From positions 3,671,501 to 3,735,500 of the forward strand of contig OU964922.1 of assembly GCA_918807975.1 (NCBI GenBank): DNA of 64,000 nt. The letters run 5' to 3'. The notes under the pieces are model-generated. The model did not search any database, had not been told where the DNA came from, and saw only the letters and a program-made list of their open reading frames with translations. Below, piece after piece: positions 48,801 through 57,632 of the stretch (positions within the stretch are counted from its first letter, which is position 1; each line of letters starts with the position of its first letter). This DNA comes from Aplidium turbinatum (Eukaryota; Chordata; Ascidiacea; Aplousobranchia; Polyclinidae). A program made the translations under genes and the position numbers.

Positions 48801-51800
48801 CAGCCTCATGGGCGAAACACGTGTCTATCGCTGTCTATACGATGCTACAATCGGCTGCCCAGAAACTTACACATTTCGTAAAATGTTACCAAACAGCAAA
48901 ACGTGGTGGTGGGAGTTTTTCTAGACTTTCCAGAGTAGTAAATTATGTTCTGGAATCGTAAACCTCAAAACAAAAAACCATGGCTACCTAAAGTTACGGC
49001 CCGGTTTGTCACATTTTGCAGAAATTTCCATATATATTTTTTCAAGTTTTGGGCGACAGTTTAAATAAACTTTTTCTACAAATTATATTGTTACGCTTTC
49101 TTTACTATTTTCGCCAGATGACACAATATAGGTTTTAACATTCTCACATGTTGAAAAACAATGACAATTTGATTTCGAAGATTTTAGTCAGACTGTTAAT
49201 TTTTCAATAACAGTCTGATTCAGTGTTTTGCAACTTACTTTTTCTCATTTGCTACTGCTTCCCCAAGCCAACAAAAAGTTTTTATATCATTAAGAGCCAG
49301 CAAAAAGGAAAAACATCTCAAAAAATGTCAGTCAAGCACCAGCAGTAGCTGTAATCAAAATCTGCAAAATGTGACAAATCAGGCCGCATCTCCAGGTGGC
49401 CATGAAAAAACTAACAAACCAACAAAGTGTAGCCTAGTTTCCATTAATGAAATCAAATCACATTAAGTGTGCACAATGCTTATCATGTACAGCAGGGCTA
49501 CTCAACTAGCGGACCGCGGTCCGAATCCGGAACTTCTGGGTGTTGATGGTGGACCTCGGGCTTAAATGCAAATATAACCTTTGTATTGCTGTGTTTCAGG
49601 GCCTTTTTAATCACATTTCTACGGGAGGAAACAAAATTTTCTGTGATTATCTTAGTAGCTAAGCCATCAAGACCCCCAAACACTTTGTCACAAATTCAAG
49701 TCGAGATACATTTTACCTAAAAAAAACGATTCGGTACAGGTAGTTCGTGGTTGCGTAATGCGCATGAAATAATTTATTTACCGGACCGCTAAAAACATTC
49801 AACTTGTCAAACCGGACCTTTGTTAAGTTAACATTAGTTGGGGCAACCCTGATGTACAGAGTACAGTAGATTCAAGTTTGATTTCAGCTATGAACCAAGC
49901 GGTTTAAGAAAGGAAGAATAGGATCTTTGCACCTCAACTTAATGGTAAAATGTCTGGATAATTTGGCTTAAAGTTTGCTAGTGTTCAATAAATAAAGCAT
50001 CTTAGTTGAATTACAAGTCGATTTGACATTACTAAACTGTACAATAACGTTACGGTTGCATCTGATAGCTCACGCTGAGCGCATGATTAGCATAATTACT
50101 AATTACCGAACAAAATTCCAGCTGCAGACAACAACAGGAAATTATTGAAACGTGATGAGTCGTCTTCAGGGCAACAGCAAGAAAGGTGCTTGTCACATCA
50201 CATTTGCCATGCGCCCAATAGCAAACTACCTTCAAGAAATTGTGATACATTGTCTTCATTGAAACCCATTAAACGTGATGTGTTGGTTAGAAGTTTAAAC
50301 GGACTTAGCGTTAAAATGAAGTTAAAACTGAGTCTTAATCTTACTTGCATAAGTGTGTTGGTGAATTGAAAAAATACTTCAGCCCTCACCCAGTCGCAAC
50401 CCATCAGAACAGCCAAGAAAGGGAAATTTTTCGGCTTAAAATTGCACAAATCGAAAAATCTGGAAGCGTTATATATCCTTCCGCGCATGTAGCAGGCGCT
50501 GTCGTGACGTACTATCTGCAAAACATAATAATGCTCAATGTGGCCAAATGTCTGGAAAATAGCAATTTTTAGATTTCTGATGATTAAAATGAAAAACATT
50601 CTTGCGTGGGTGTTAATTATGTTACCACAATGCTTTGCAACATCATAAATATAATAAGTGTAGAAAAGCATTTCATTAAACATGTAAATATTCTATAAAT
50701 ATTTCTTTCATCTTTTGCTACCAAACTATAATCCAGTTTAAGATCAACAAATATGCACAGAATGTCCTAGCAAGCTTAAAAGTAATATAAGTTCATCATA
50801 ATCACTAGAGCTATTTTAATCAGACTTTGAGTTTATAAATACATTGGTACCAAACGAAATATAAACCATTGCTTTAGACTTTAGAGTATATAAAGACCAT
50901 GACATTACAAAATACAAGTCATGTCGCTGTAGTAGAAGATCATTGCCGATTGTGTGAGGTCCATTGTCCACTCACACGAAGACGGCAAACTAAAATTTGT
51001 AGGAATTCCTCGTCGCAATGTTGAAGCTAAATTTTGACTGCTCCATGAATGACCGTAACGAAAACACACCGGAATGGAAACTATAGACATAGAGTATAGA
51101 ATAGACTATCGCAGCTCGTATTTCATATTTCTAGCTACCTATCACAATCACCCAAGTGTGACGACATTACTACGACGTCATCGACTTTCGAAAAGTGGAG
51201 GCAAAACCACGAACTTTTACAGATTATGAAGAACATTTCACAAGCAAGGGCGAACATACGTTGAAAAGGAAGTGATACAAGAATGGAAATTCTAAAATTT
51301 CCTGACCTCAAGTGGCATCTTATTGACGAACAATGTCAAGTGATATGCAACACATCCTACATTATTACCTCATCCCATGTCAAATGCTTCAAAGGAATGT
51401 AGCCACAAACAAGAGGAAAGACATAGAAATCACTGTCATTGGAAACAACAAAAGCATTCAGCTGGTTTCCGATTCGGGCCACATCCCGATCAGCATCTTG
51501 CAAAGTGTAAACAAAAGGGATGTCAAGTTCTTCTAGTGACTGCTGAAACACTTCCCCTGCAACAAGGCACAGAAAGTTAAAAAATGATTTAATGGACAGA
51601 CACCAGAATTTTGGTATGAATGGAGGATGCACTCAGTTTCTTTCTCTCAAAATCTTTCATTTAGAAGTTCGGTCTGAATTGCCTTCGTATAAAGATGAGA
51701 GATGATTTTCAACGTTGAGCATAGATGGGTTTCGAACCTGAGTCGCATGATCGACAGCTAAGTTTCGTACTCAAACGCAGTTCCACAGCTTGATCGAGTA

Positions 51801-54800
51801 GAAAAATCTTTTAACAAAAATTATGGGATCACTTTAAGCTCTAACCGCTGAAAAACATCTACCGGGGTATTGCGAAAATTTCAATCTGGTAAATTGTCTT
51901 TAAGTGTTTCAAAAGGTTAACGGGTGTTGGGCAATTCAATTTAAAATGCGTTCTCGTACACATTTTGATTCTCAATGAGCTGAGGCTGTTGTAAGCACGG
52001 ATGGCAGCTGGATCCAAGCATGCAATATACCGTGGGATCTCAATCATATCCACCAATGCAAAGTGTCATATATTACGTTGATTTCACGTAAAGTTTCATA
52101 AAACAAACTAAAGTTAAAACGCTGACATTCGAGAAACATATCTGGTGTTTTAGCCGCATCAATAATTAAGAAAAGAAATATTGAAATTAATATTTAAACT
52201 TTGATTAGAGGGCAAATTGTCATGACAACGTAAACACATTTTCACACAAGCCATTTAGTTTACAAAGCAGTGACACTGAAAATTTGGTATGCTCAGTTGT
52301 TCAAGGTCAAGACATGTAATAGACGATGGGAATCTTTATCTTTGGACTGGGAAGGCTTCTTTGAGAGCTTAATTTTGACAGTTTTGAATGCTTGCAGATG
52401 TAGAGGCTTCGAACTACTCACGCAGGCCAGGCCACCGAGTTTGGGAGAGGGAAGTTTTCGATTGTTGAAGCTGTTGTGTGTGAATTATTCCATCCACCGG
52501 GTGCGGCTGAATGGAGAGTTGTCCTTCATATCCGTGAGCTGTCCTTGCACACCCCGAGAGTCGAACCAGTGTTGCTTGATCTTGCACTTTCTTCGTTCGT
52601 GAAGTTTGGAGCTTAACTAACTGAGCTATTGGGGAAAAGAAAAAAACAGCGAAAGAGAATTGATTTTTTTCTGATCAGTCACTAGAAGTGTATTTATCTA
52701 TGTTTAGAAATATCACAGTAACATGCACAATCAACAGTAAAACATAATTAAAGTAAACCCCATTTTACATTAACATCAATATGCTATCAACACCGCTATG
52801 CAAACAACAATTTATAGGTGAAAGATGATTTTATCGAGTTCCAAGAAAAGCTATTTTCTTTCATGCAACATATCCAACAGAGTTAGGCTGTCATGTGACA
52901 ATTTCCCATTTACAGGCTGATCAAACCAAGTGTAGACAAATATTTATTGAAATAACAGTACATCACAGCAGAAAAAAAAATATATATATACAGTATATAA
53001 AGCAAAATACAAAGAAAAGTATAAATAAACTAAATGTACTCTTATTCTTCAATATATCCTCCCTTTTCCTTCACCAAACGGCTTAGTCTGTTGTGCACTT
53101 GACTGCATGAGGCACGTATGGTGTCTGATGATATTTTTTTCCAAGTGCGCAATTTTGCCTTCAGAGCTGTAAGTAACGCTTGAATGATATGAAGAACAGG
53201 CTTCACTCTCCAAGATACTCCATATTGCGAAGTCCATTGGGTTTAAATCAGGAGAGGATGGAGGCCATAATTCCTTTGGCCAAAACCCTGCCATATTCTC
53301 CTTACACCAGTCCTGGACAAGATTCGCTGTGTGGGACGCAGCCCCGTCTTGTTGAAGAGTTATTCCGTATTCTTCAAATGTTGCATTGATCCAGGGATTC
53401 AATTTCTTCTTCATCATTCTCAAATAAACATGTTGATTAACTTTTACTCCCTCTTCAATGAAGAAGAAGGGAGTTTTTTGACCAGTTGAAGTTAGCTCAC
53501 CCAAAACCATCACAGAGGTCGGTTTCTGTCTCTGGAACATCACCTTTCATTCAGTGGGATATATTCTTTATTCTTTGCATAAATACGGTCATTCTGATGA
53601 TTATGCACAGCCTGGACAGTGGACAGCGAATAATTTACGTCTGTATAAAAAACTGGTGGCTGCGTGCCTCATGCAGTCAAGTGCACAACAGACTAAGGCG
53701 TTTGGTGAAGACAAAAGGAGGATATATTAAAAAATAAGAGTACATTTTGTTTATTTATACCTTTCTTTGTATTTTTCTTCACATGTGTAAATTTTTTCCT
53801 GTTTGGATGTACTGTTATTTCAATAAATATTTGTCTACGCTTGGTTTGATCATCCTGTACATTGAAATGCTTAGAATCCGCAGGAAAACACGTCAATTGC
53901 ACACAGACGATAAACACATCAACCAATATGCATTACATCCCAGTTACCTCCCACCTGCCAATAATGGAATGACTAATTTCCTGTGTTTTTGTGACATCAC
54001 ATCAGGCAAATACTCAACGTAGTTTTGTAGCCGGTGAAGCTGAGTTGCTCTCTTGTTCAAATCAAAGGCTCTAGTGAACAGAGGTCATGTTTATTTCGAT
54101 GGGTTTGATCGCAACCACAGCCGCACATCTTATAGATTCTGAAGAACGCTCTGGTTATTGTAGCAACATTTAAACTGTTAACATGTTTTGGATTTGGAAT
54201 CACAGAGAAAAACGTTTTACGCCATAAATTAAAGTGTTCTTTTCCGGAGTAGTAACCGCAATCTACAAACGAATCCAGTTATTTACATAAACAATTCTTC
54301 AATTTTTTTCATCCGTTCATGTAACCAGTATGTGCGGTCGTACGTATTCTTAACAAATGCAGCAAAAGTGTGTGTGTGATTCACAGTCATGCTAGGATAA
54401 TACAAACTGAGGGAATAGATAGAAAGCAATCGTACATATATTTGTAGCCTAGGCCTACTAGGAAGAAAGCAAGTTAGTTACCCGTCAAACAATACGAGAG
54501 AGTGGATGGAACACTTTTGCAAATTATCAAAGAACAGGTGGATGAGGTCCTTGAATTCCTTATAATCTCCACCATGCCTGAAAAGAAACTTGTGTTGTTT
54601 GTTGAGTTACTTGCCGTTTCAAGCCAAGCTGATGTTACAGTTACAAATCACAACTGTATTGTTTTCAAGAGTAACTTGTACTTGAGAAAACACTCTGCTC
54701 TAGCGCTGTCGGTAGCTTGCAGTCTTTTTTTGTATACCCATAAGGCACACGGCTACATTTGAAGTTCATTTTGTGAGTCCTAGATTAACACACAGTCAGG

Positions 54801-55004
54801 AAATTAATTGTTTTTTGTTGGCTGAGGAAAAATTCAAAATACTGCAATCTCTCCGTCTCACCTTATGTCAAGTTTATTTTCTTCATAGAGGAAGTAATAT
54901 AAACTGTTGCCATCGATGACAAAGATTTGGTCTGAAATCCTTGCCTCCTGGAGTAAATATTTCTGATTGTCCTCAACATATGTTGTCAATCCCCTAATAC
55001 CCAT
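33038..55004 (-). CDS. ASTE1: Asteroid homologue ASTE1, gene span (at least seven exons)
   Basis: Minus-strand exons: 55004-54862, 54577-54482, 54070-53955, 51556-51369, 50515-50390, 48659-48452 and 33830-33038. The first five join with perfectly matching phases and GT-AG introns. The protein starts MGIRGLTTYVEDNQKY, the asteroid/XPG N-terminal signature. It has VIDGNSLY (Asp31), LVLFDG (Asp79), LQDADRD (Asp139, Asp141) and SNDSDFYVF (Asp159, Asp161), the acidic set of the FEN1/XPG nuclease fold. The C-terminal exon has ISQWQSCFKYSLILNRMLSS, matching the conserved FCQWQSC...LNQLLSTPL region of ASTE1. Asteroid proteins are nuclear, nuclease-like and were first linked to EGFR signalling in flies; activity is uncertain. 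One exon is missing from this model between 48452 and 33830, since the phases do not fit directly, and a short one may be missing between 50390 and 48659. The introns are swollen by transposons. Confidence 0.9.
34372..34420. repeat. Dispersed palindrome copy
   Basis: TTTACATTCATTCAACGTCG is followed by its near-complement, ending GAGTGAATGTAAAAAA. It has the family tail GAGCAGATTTTG and lies in an ASTE1 intron. Confidence 0.8.
34996..35043. repeat. Dispersed palindrome copy
   Basis: TTTTTGCATTGATTC, ATCGTCTGCAGACAGCGA and ATCAATGCAAAAA form a nearly perfect 48-bp hairpin. It lies in an ASTE1 intron. Confidence 0.85.
35312..35370 (-). repeat. tRNA-like relic (Leu/Ser-type A box)
   Basis: The minus strand carries AGTGGCCGAGTGGTTATCGC, a perfect type-2 A box, and a degraded B box (GAGATCGATTAC). 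It is likely a SINE head or tRNA pseudogene. Confidence 0.5.
36207..37066. mobile_element. 860-bp hAT element with CpG-rich minisatellite ends
   Basis: Termini TAGAGATGCAGCG and the inverse GCTTGCATCACTA are flanked by the perfect 8-bp duplication GTTACTAC (36199-36206 and 37067-37074). The left part repeats CACCGCACCGCA; the right part repeats GCGGCGCGGC. No transposase is seen. It lies in an ASTE1 intron. Confidence 0.88.
37157..37199. repeat. Dispersed palindrome, one arm well kept
   Basis: CTGCAGACGTTGAATCAATG followed by an A run and GACTAATTTTCTGGCTG. The opposite arm is eroded. Confidence 0.65.
37323..37558. mobile_element. Telomere-motif inverted-repeat element, copy 1
   Basis: The 9-bp duplication AGTTCAAAT lies at 37314-37322 and 37559-37567. 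The left side is a tandem array of TTCGGTGAGTCCGA (about five units). The centre has CCCTAACC-like repeats and an A run. The right side has the same 14-mer inverted. Copy 2 is at 60373-60582 in the opposite orientation. Confidence 0.78.
37831..37928. repeat. Dispersed palindrome, long copy
   Basis: About 98 bp. TGTACCAACCAGCCAACAA at one end mirrors TTGTTGGTTGGGTGTACA at the other, with TTTCAACGTCTCCAGAC in the core. It shows that the family's outer arms reach beyond the 48-bp core. Confidence 0.78.
38640..38735 (+). repeat. Possible LINE or retroposon 3' tail
   Basis: GACGAAAAATAAAATGATTG followed by ATTGATTGAT is a poly(A)-signal-plus-short-tandem tail seen at LINE 3' ends. A similar tail (GACAAATAAACCATTGATT) ends near 42448. 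There is no coding support. Confidence 0.4.
39109..40699 (-). mobile_element. 1.6-kb hAT element (ZBED5/FAM200-like) in an ASTE1 intron
   Basis: Termini CAGGGGTTCTTAACC and the inverse GGTTAAGAACCCCTG lie inside the perfect 8-bp duplication AGCTAGAA (39101-39108 and 40700-40707). The right end repeats GGTAAATTTACCCCC-like words. The minus strand holds transposase remains. Confidence 0.93.
39900..40465 (-). pseudogene. hAT transposase remains
   Basis: TGLLCTDGVPSMLGAKSGF, then STHRALHRHALTSKNLPEY, VNFIRTRALNHRLFKVVCDQ and LLYHTEVRWL run in one frame; VLSRVFELHGEYETFLRE and a LLDRYF block run in another. This is the central part of a ZBED5/SCAND3-type hAT transposase. It has at least one frameshift and lacks the N-terminal BED finger and the C-terminal dimerisation region. 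Confidence 0.85.
40708..42483. other. ASTE1 intron sequence without recognised gene
   Basis: Short ORFs have no family motifs. A weak palindrome-family fragment lies near 41755-41790 and a retroposon-like tail near 42420-42448. Confidence 0.35.
42484..42523. repeat. Dispersed palindrome, first of a tandem pair
   Basis: TTGCATTGATTTAACGTTTG, then CAAACGTTAGACCAATGTAA, with tail GACAGATTTTCGTTTGGCTG. The next copy begins about 40 bases on, separated by an ACCGGTCC word that also precedes this copy. Confidence 0.85.
42562..42607. repeat. Dispersed palindrome, second of a tandem pair
   Basis: TTTTTACATTGATGTAACGT, then ACACGTTAGATCAATG and TAAAAA, with tail GAGCAGATTTTTCGTTTAGC. Confidence 0.87.
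42608..44145. other. ASTE1 intron sequence without recognised gene
   Basis: A single eroded palindrome arm (AATTGATTCAACGTTTG) lies near 43125. Nothing else is supportable. Confidence 0.35.
44146..44193. repeat. Dispersed palindrome copy
   Basis: TTGACATTGATTTAACATCT pairs with ACGTTGAATCAATGTAA across a short, less regular centre. Confidence 0.8.
44973..45000. repeat. Dispersed palindrome, half copy
   Basis: TTTTTACATTGATTCAACGT then CTGCAGAC: one perfect arm, with the second arm replaced by unrelated sequence. Confidence 0.7.
45001..45970. other. ASTE1 intron sequence without recognised gene
   Basis: No coding or bounded repeat signal. Confidence 0.35.
45971..46007. repeat. Dispersed palindrome, one arm
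   Basis: ACTGCTGTATCTGCAGATG, then TTGAATCAATGTAAAAAA and the tail CGATTGATTTGCTG. The left arm is eroded. Confidence 0.65.
46601..46642. repeat. Dispersed palindrome, diverged copy
   Basis: TTTGCATTGTTTCGACTTCG is followed by ACAGACGTTGAATTAATT and TACA. Imperfect but in register. Confidence 0.65.
46643..48050. other. ASTE1 intron sequence without recognised gene
   Basis: About 1.4 kb with no supportable coding region. The missing ASTE1 exon must lie somewhere between 33831 and 48451 but was not identified. Confidence 0.35.
48051..48302. mobile_element. 252-bp hAT-type MITE
   Basis: CAGTGGTTCTTAACC at the left and GGTTAAGAACCACTG at the right are perfect inverted repeats. A clean 8-bp duplication is not seen; TGAAAT occurs just before the left end and overlaps the right end. 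It lies in an ASTE1 intron. Confidence 0.8.
48452..48659 (-). CDS. ASTE1: ASTE1 exon after exon 5
   Basis: Acceptor GTGTTCTTCAG, probable donor GTGCTT. Codes YARKGGRWEKRQSRVESVMT, WLSNHKS and TVKWCLDFYRN, matching the GRRHHRILGLLNWLSHF helix region of ASTE1. Confidence 0.8.
48660..49492. other. ASTE1 intron sequence
   Basis: No gene. This span or the next may hide a short exon between exon 5 and 48659. Confidence 0.35.
49493..49851. mobile_element. 359-bp hAT element in an ASTE1 intron
   Basis: CAGGGCTACTCAACTAGCGG at the left and GTTGGGGCAACCCTG at the right, with the perfect 8-bp duplication ATGTACAG at 49485-49492 and 49852-49859. A 61-residue minus-strand ORF (49683-49498) is open but short and not identifiable. 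Confidence 0.87.
50390..50515 (-). CDS. ASTE1: ASTE1 exon 5
   Basis: Acceptor TATGTTTTGCAG, donor GTGAGG. Exactly 42 codons, including YNASRFFDLCNF and FPFLAVLMGCDW, the counterpart of LLPLFAVLCGNDH. Confidence 0.9.
51369..51556 (-). CDS. ASTE1: ASTE1 exon 4
   Basis: Acceptor CTTGTTGCAG, donor GTAATA. Codes EVFQQSLEELDIPFVYTLQD, ADRDVARIG, SNDSDFYVFPLVCGYIPL and HLTWDE. The usual SEADRD is changed to QDADRD, keeping an acidic side chain. Confidence 0.93.
51723..51797 (-). repeat. tRNA-like relic
   Basis: The minus strand has CAGGTTCGAAACCC, an excellent B box and T arm, about 50 bases after a weak A box (AGCTGTGGAACTGCG). It lies in an ASTE1 intron and is probably a SINE head. Confidence 0.38.
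52390..52637 (-). repeat. tRNA-derived SINE, copy 2
   Basis: Shares its body with 6268-6494 (GGATGGAATAATTC, CAACAATCG, TGGCCTG). The head has AGCTCAGTTAGTTAAG as the A-box region and TGGTTCGACTCTC as the B box. It carries a longer internal segment and is more diverged. It lies in the same ASTE1 intron as the mariner. Confidence 0.7.
52913..53857 (-). mobile_element. Rearranged mariner with two identical-type ends
   Basis: CAGGCTGATCAAACCAAG at 52913 and the inverse CTTGGTTTGATCATCCTG ending at 53857 are each flanked by TA. About 200 bp inside each end is also inverted (both contain AAATATTTATTGAAATAACA and the transposase C-terminus). The element therefore looks like two 3' halves of one mariner facing each other. 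It lies between ASTE1 exons 3 and 4. Confidence 0.8.
53049..53543 (-). CDS. mariner transposase, C-terminal half
   Basis: A 164-residue open frame covers the second part of a mariner-family transposase: VMVLGELTSTGQKTPFFFIE, LPNPWIN-like LNPWINATFEEYG, ITLQQDGAASHTA (second catalytic Asp region) and LWPPSSPDLNPMDFAIWS (third Asp region). The N-terminal helix-turn-helix and the first Asp are absent, and full-length proteins are about 345 residues, so it cannot act alone. A second, shorter copy of the same C-terminus lies inverted at about 53610-53730 (+). Confidence 0.85.
   Translation of the reverse strand: MMFQRQKPTSVMVLGELTSTGQKTPFFFIEEGVKVNQHVYLRMMKKKLNPWINATFEEYGITLQQDGAASHTANLVQDWCKENMAGFWPKELWPPSSPDLNPMDFAIWSILESEACSSYHSSVTYSSEGKIAHLEKNIIRHHTCLMQSSAQQTKPFGEGKGRIY
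53955..54070 (-). CDS. ASTE1: ASTE1 exon 3
   Basis: Acceptor GTTCACTAG, donor GTGGGA. Codes AFDLNKRATQLHRLQNYVEY through KLVIPLLA, where other asteroid proteins have the KDRA...HSL and CPLL region. Both junction phases fit. Confidence 0.88.
54482..54577 (-). CDS. ASTE1: ASTE1 exon 2
   Basis: Acceptor TTTCTTTTCAG, donor GTAACT. Codes HGGDYKEFKDLIHLFFDN through SLVLFDG, matching the vertebrate YGGDYDSF...VVLDGG region. Confidence 0.92.
54862..55004 (-). CDS. ASTE1: ASTE1 exon 1
   Basis: Codes MGIRGLTTYVEDNQ through ENKLDI and ends in a GTGAGA donor. The ATG fits the conserved asteroid start. A tiny upstream reading frame (ATGATGTATGTGTAA) lies about 12 bases before it. Confidence 0.92.
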
Positions 55005-57632
55005 CACCTTGATTACCTTACACATACATCATGTTGAACTGTACACAATAAACAATAATAACGTGTTGTTTTAGTTTATTTTTTCGAAAATTGCACACAA
55101 TTTTATTGCTGTGTTGAAATCAACAATTCCATTCACCAAACGCTTCTGGGGTCGAACACAACTACAGGCAAGTTTTTAAAGGAATAACAAGAACTTGCTT
55201 CTTAGTTCCATCAGTACATAACTACGAACGTCATAGGAACGACGACAAATACAACAATAGAGGATTGCAAGAACGGTAAATGCATGAACATCGACTGTCA
55301 ACGAAAATCACTTTTACAGCAAAAAGTTCACCAATAAAGTTTATACATCATAGTTGTTGGTGCCCAGTGAAGTTGTTTACAAACCTTCAGGTTTCCTTGT
55401 GACGCCAGAATACGTAAGAAAAATCACTTATTAACTTTAGCATGCATACCTTGGTTTAAACATTGTATGTACTTGAAAACACATATAATATAGTGTGGCA
55501 AATGTTTTAATATCTTATCTTTCCCAGAACTCTAAAATTCTATATGGTCACACATAACAACTTTTCCCTCATGCCAATTTACCGGTGGAAATTCAAGTGA
55601 AGAACATGCTTGGCTCACTCTAAAAGTTTCAAGAACGCTATCTCAAATGAGCAAGTTTTCTATGACGACCAATACAGCACAAAGGTTGTAAGCAGAGACC
55701 ATATTACATGAACGCAACATGGTCAACTTCACCAGACTGCAACAGCTTCCAACGGGTGCAAACATAAACGCGAAAACAGGTTCAATTAAAAAATCAAGTT
55801 GAAAAATTTTACATTTCACGCAACATCCATACAGGTTGTGAGCTTGACACTTCCTGAGTTTCCAAAAGCATTTTCTGCATCATTACAAATTTAAGCTTGT
55901 AAAACATGAATCTAAAATTGAGTCAGTTTTTTTTCTATTTATTATAACAAAAAACATGAAAACCCATCATCAAGGTGTAGTAGCAGGCAGAAATGATTTA
56001 ATGCATACATACTTGAGGCGGCGAAAAATAATAGTAAAAGATTTAGCACCACCTCAACAATATACTTGATAGTGTGACCTTGATAATTCCACTGTTAACA
56101 AGTACTAGCCTAAAATCATTGAATGAAAAGACCTTAGGTACATTTCATTGGGCAACCAACATAAAGTAAACTTAACAGATAAATAAAAATGCAAGCTTAT
56201 GTACGAAGTTATACAAGAGACCTCATACAATGAAAATCTCGATGCAAATGTGTCAATACGTATATGTGTACCGTACTTCACTTCAAAGATGGCACATCGT
56301 TTTTTCTTCAGATTAGAGCCACATATTTGTTTGACAAAAAAAACTATGTGGTATTCAAGTTGCAAAACCCATGAAGACAGTTAGCAAGGGCACTTAGTGC
56401 CCTTGCTTAGTACTTAGACCAACCAAACATCTTAAAACTTGAACATTGTATTGAAAATGCCTACGTTGACTACCACAAACCACAGTACTAGAACAGAACA
56501 CTGCTTTTGAGAAGGTTAATTTAAAATTATGTTCAATGTTCAATTGTTCATGCAAAAATTAAGGATGAATATGAACGTGGCATTGAAGGATTTGCTACTA
56601 TTACAAGAAAAAAAAGGAACTCTACAGAGGGCAGTCAAAATAAAAACATAAACAAAAAAATATGCCATAGGTACTTCAATCACCACAAAAAAATGTCACA
56701 TTCCAGATCAAGTAGAAGCGGCATGTGGAAAATACAATACACAGAGGAGACTTTCAACACATGTTTAGGCACCATCATAGTAAGTAAGTAAGTGATGTTG
56801 AATTATATCAATGCAAAACTTCAATTAAAAATGTACAAAAATATTGAATTAAACAATTCATATGTTGCTGTGTTTATTACACATAACAAGTAACACCAAG
56901 CATTTATTCTGTTGAAAACAGCAAAATAAAGAATTACAGAACCCTTGCATCAACACCTTACACAGAATCAGTGCTATCTCTGAAAATTGTAAGACATAAA
57001 CTTAGAGTGACTAAAATTGTTGAAAGTGGCATCCACAAATTGAATATGTTTATTAATGTTTACTGCATCATGCAAGCATGTTATTACTAAACTTACAAGT
57101 CTAGGAAAGTGACCTGTCAGAAAGCACACACAACAGAAATTACGTACGGTATACTACATAAAAACACTCTTATTTTGCCTTGCACGTTAAAATGCTTTGT
57201 GAATTGAGCACAAAATCTAGTGGAAAATATTCACAAGCTTGAAGTATTTCTTAACAATTGGTCGAAAATTTAGATAAAAAACACACCAAGTAAAAATTTA
57301 ATTCTATATGTTGCCAAACAACAACAAGAGGTTCAAAAATCTTTTCTGAACATTTTACTAATGAAATCTTTCTACACAAACAACATTGTATATATAAGCC
57401 AAACGAAATTTTCCTGATTGGATGTTGTTGGATTATGTCAAATCATATTTGTAACATTATTGCTTTTCAATTAATGCCTTTAATACACAAAATACATCAA
57501 AATAATTCATGCCAATACCATAAATAGAATGGAAATGACAGACATGGCAATTTTGAATAACTAGGGCCTTGGATAACCATTAGAAAGTTCAAGTTCAATT
57601 CTAAGCAAAAGTTGATTGTGCAGCTAACAAGT
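55005..57632. other. Spacer between ASTE1 and EEIG1, probably holding the EEIG1 3' UTR
   Basis: Both genes run on the minus strand, so this is downstream of EEIG1 and upstream of ASTE1. It is AT-rich, without coding potential or bounded transposons. A strong hairpin lies at 56383-56407. Confidence 0.5.
56383..56407. repeat. Perfect 11-bp stem hairpin
   Basis: AGCAAGGGCAC, loop TTA, GTGCCCTTGCT. It is GC-rich against an AT-rich background and lies 1.2 kb past the EEIG1 stop, possibly within its 3' UTR. Confidence 0.8.

Noticed and set aside
49498-49683. 61-residue minus ORF as a gene
   Set aside because: Lies entirely inside a 359-bp hAT element with no recognisable domain; best explained as chance or a tiny transposase remnant.
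50905-51090. Extra ASTE1 exon between exons 4 and 5
   Set aside because: The ORF lacks asteroid motifs, and exons 4 and 5 already join in phase with the expected spacing.
54502-54762. 86-residue plus-strand ORF
   Set aside because: It overlaps ASTE1 exon 2 in antisense; the minus strand has splice sites and family motifs.
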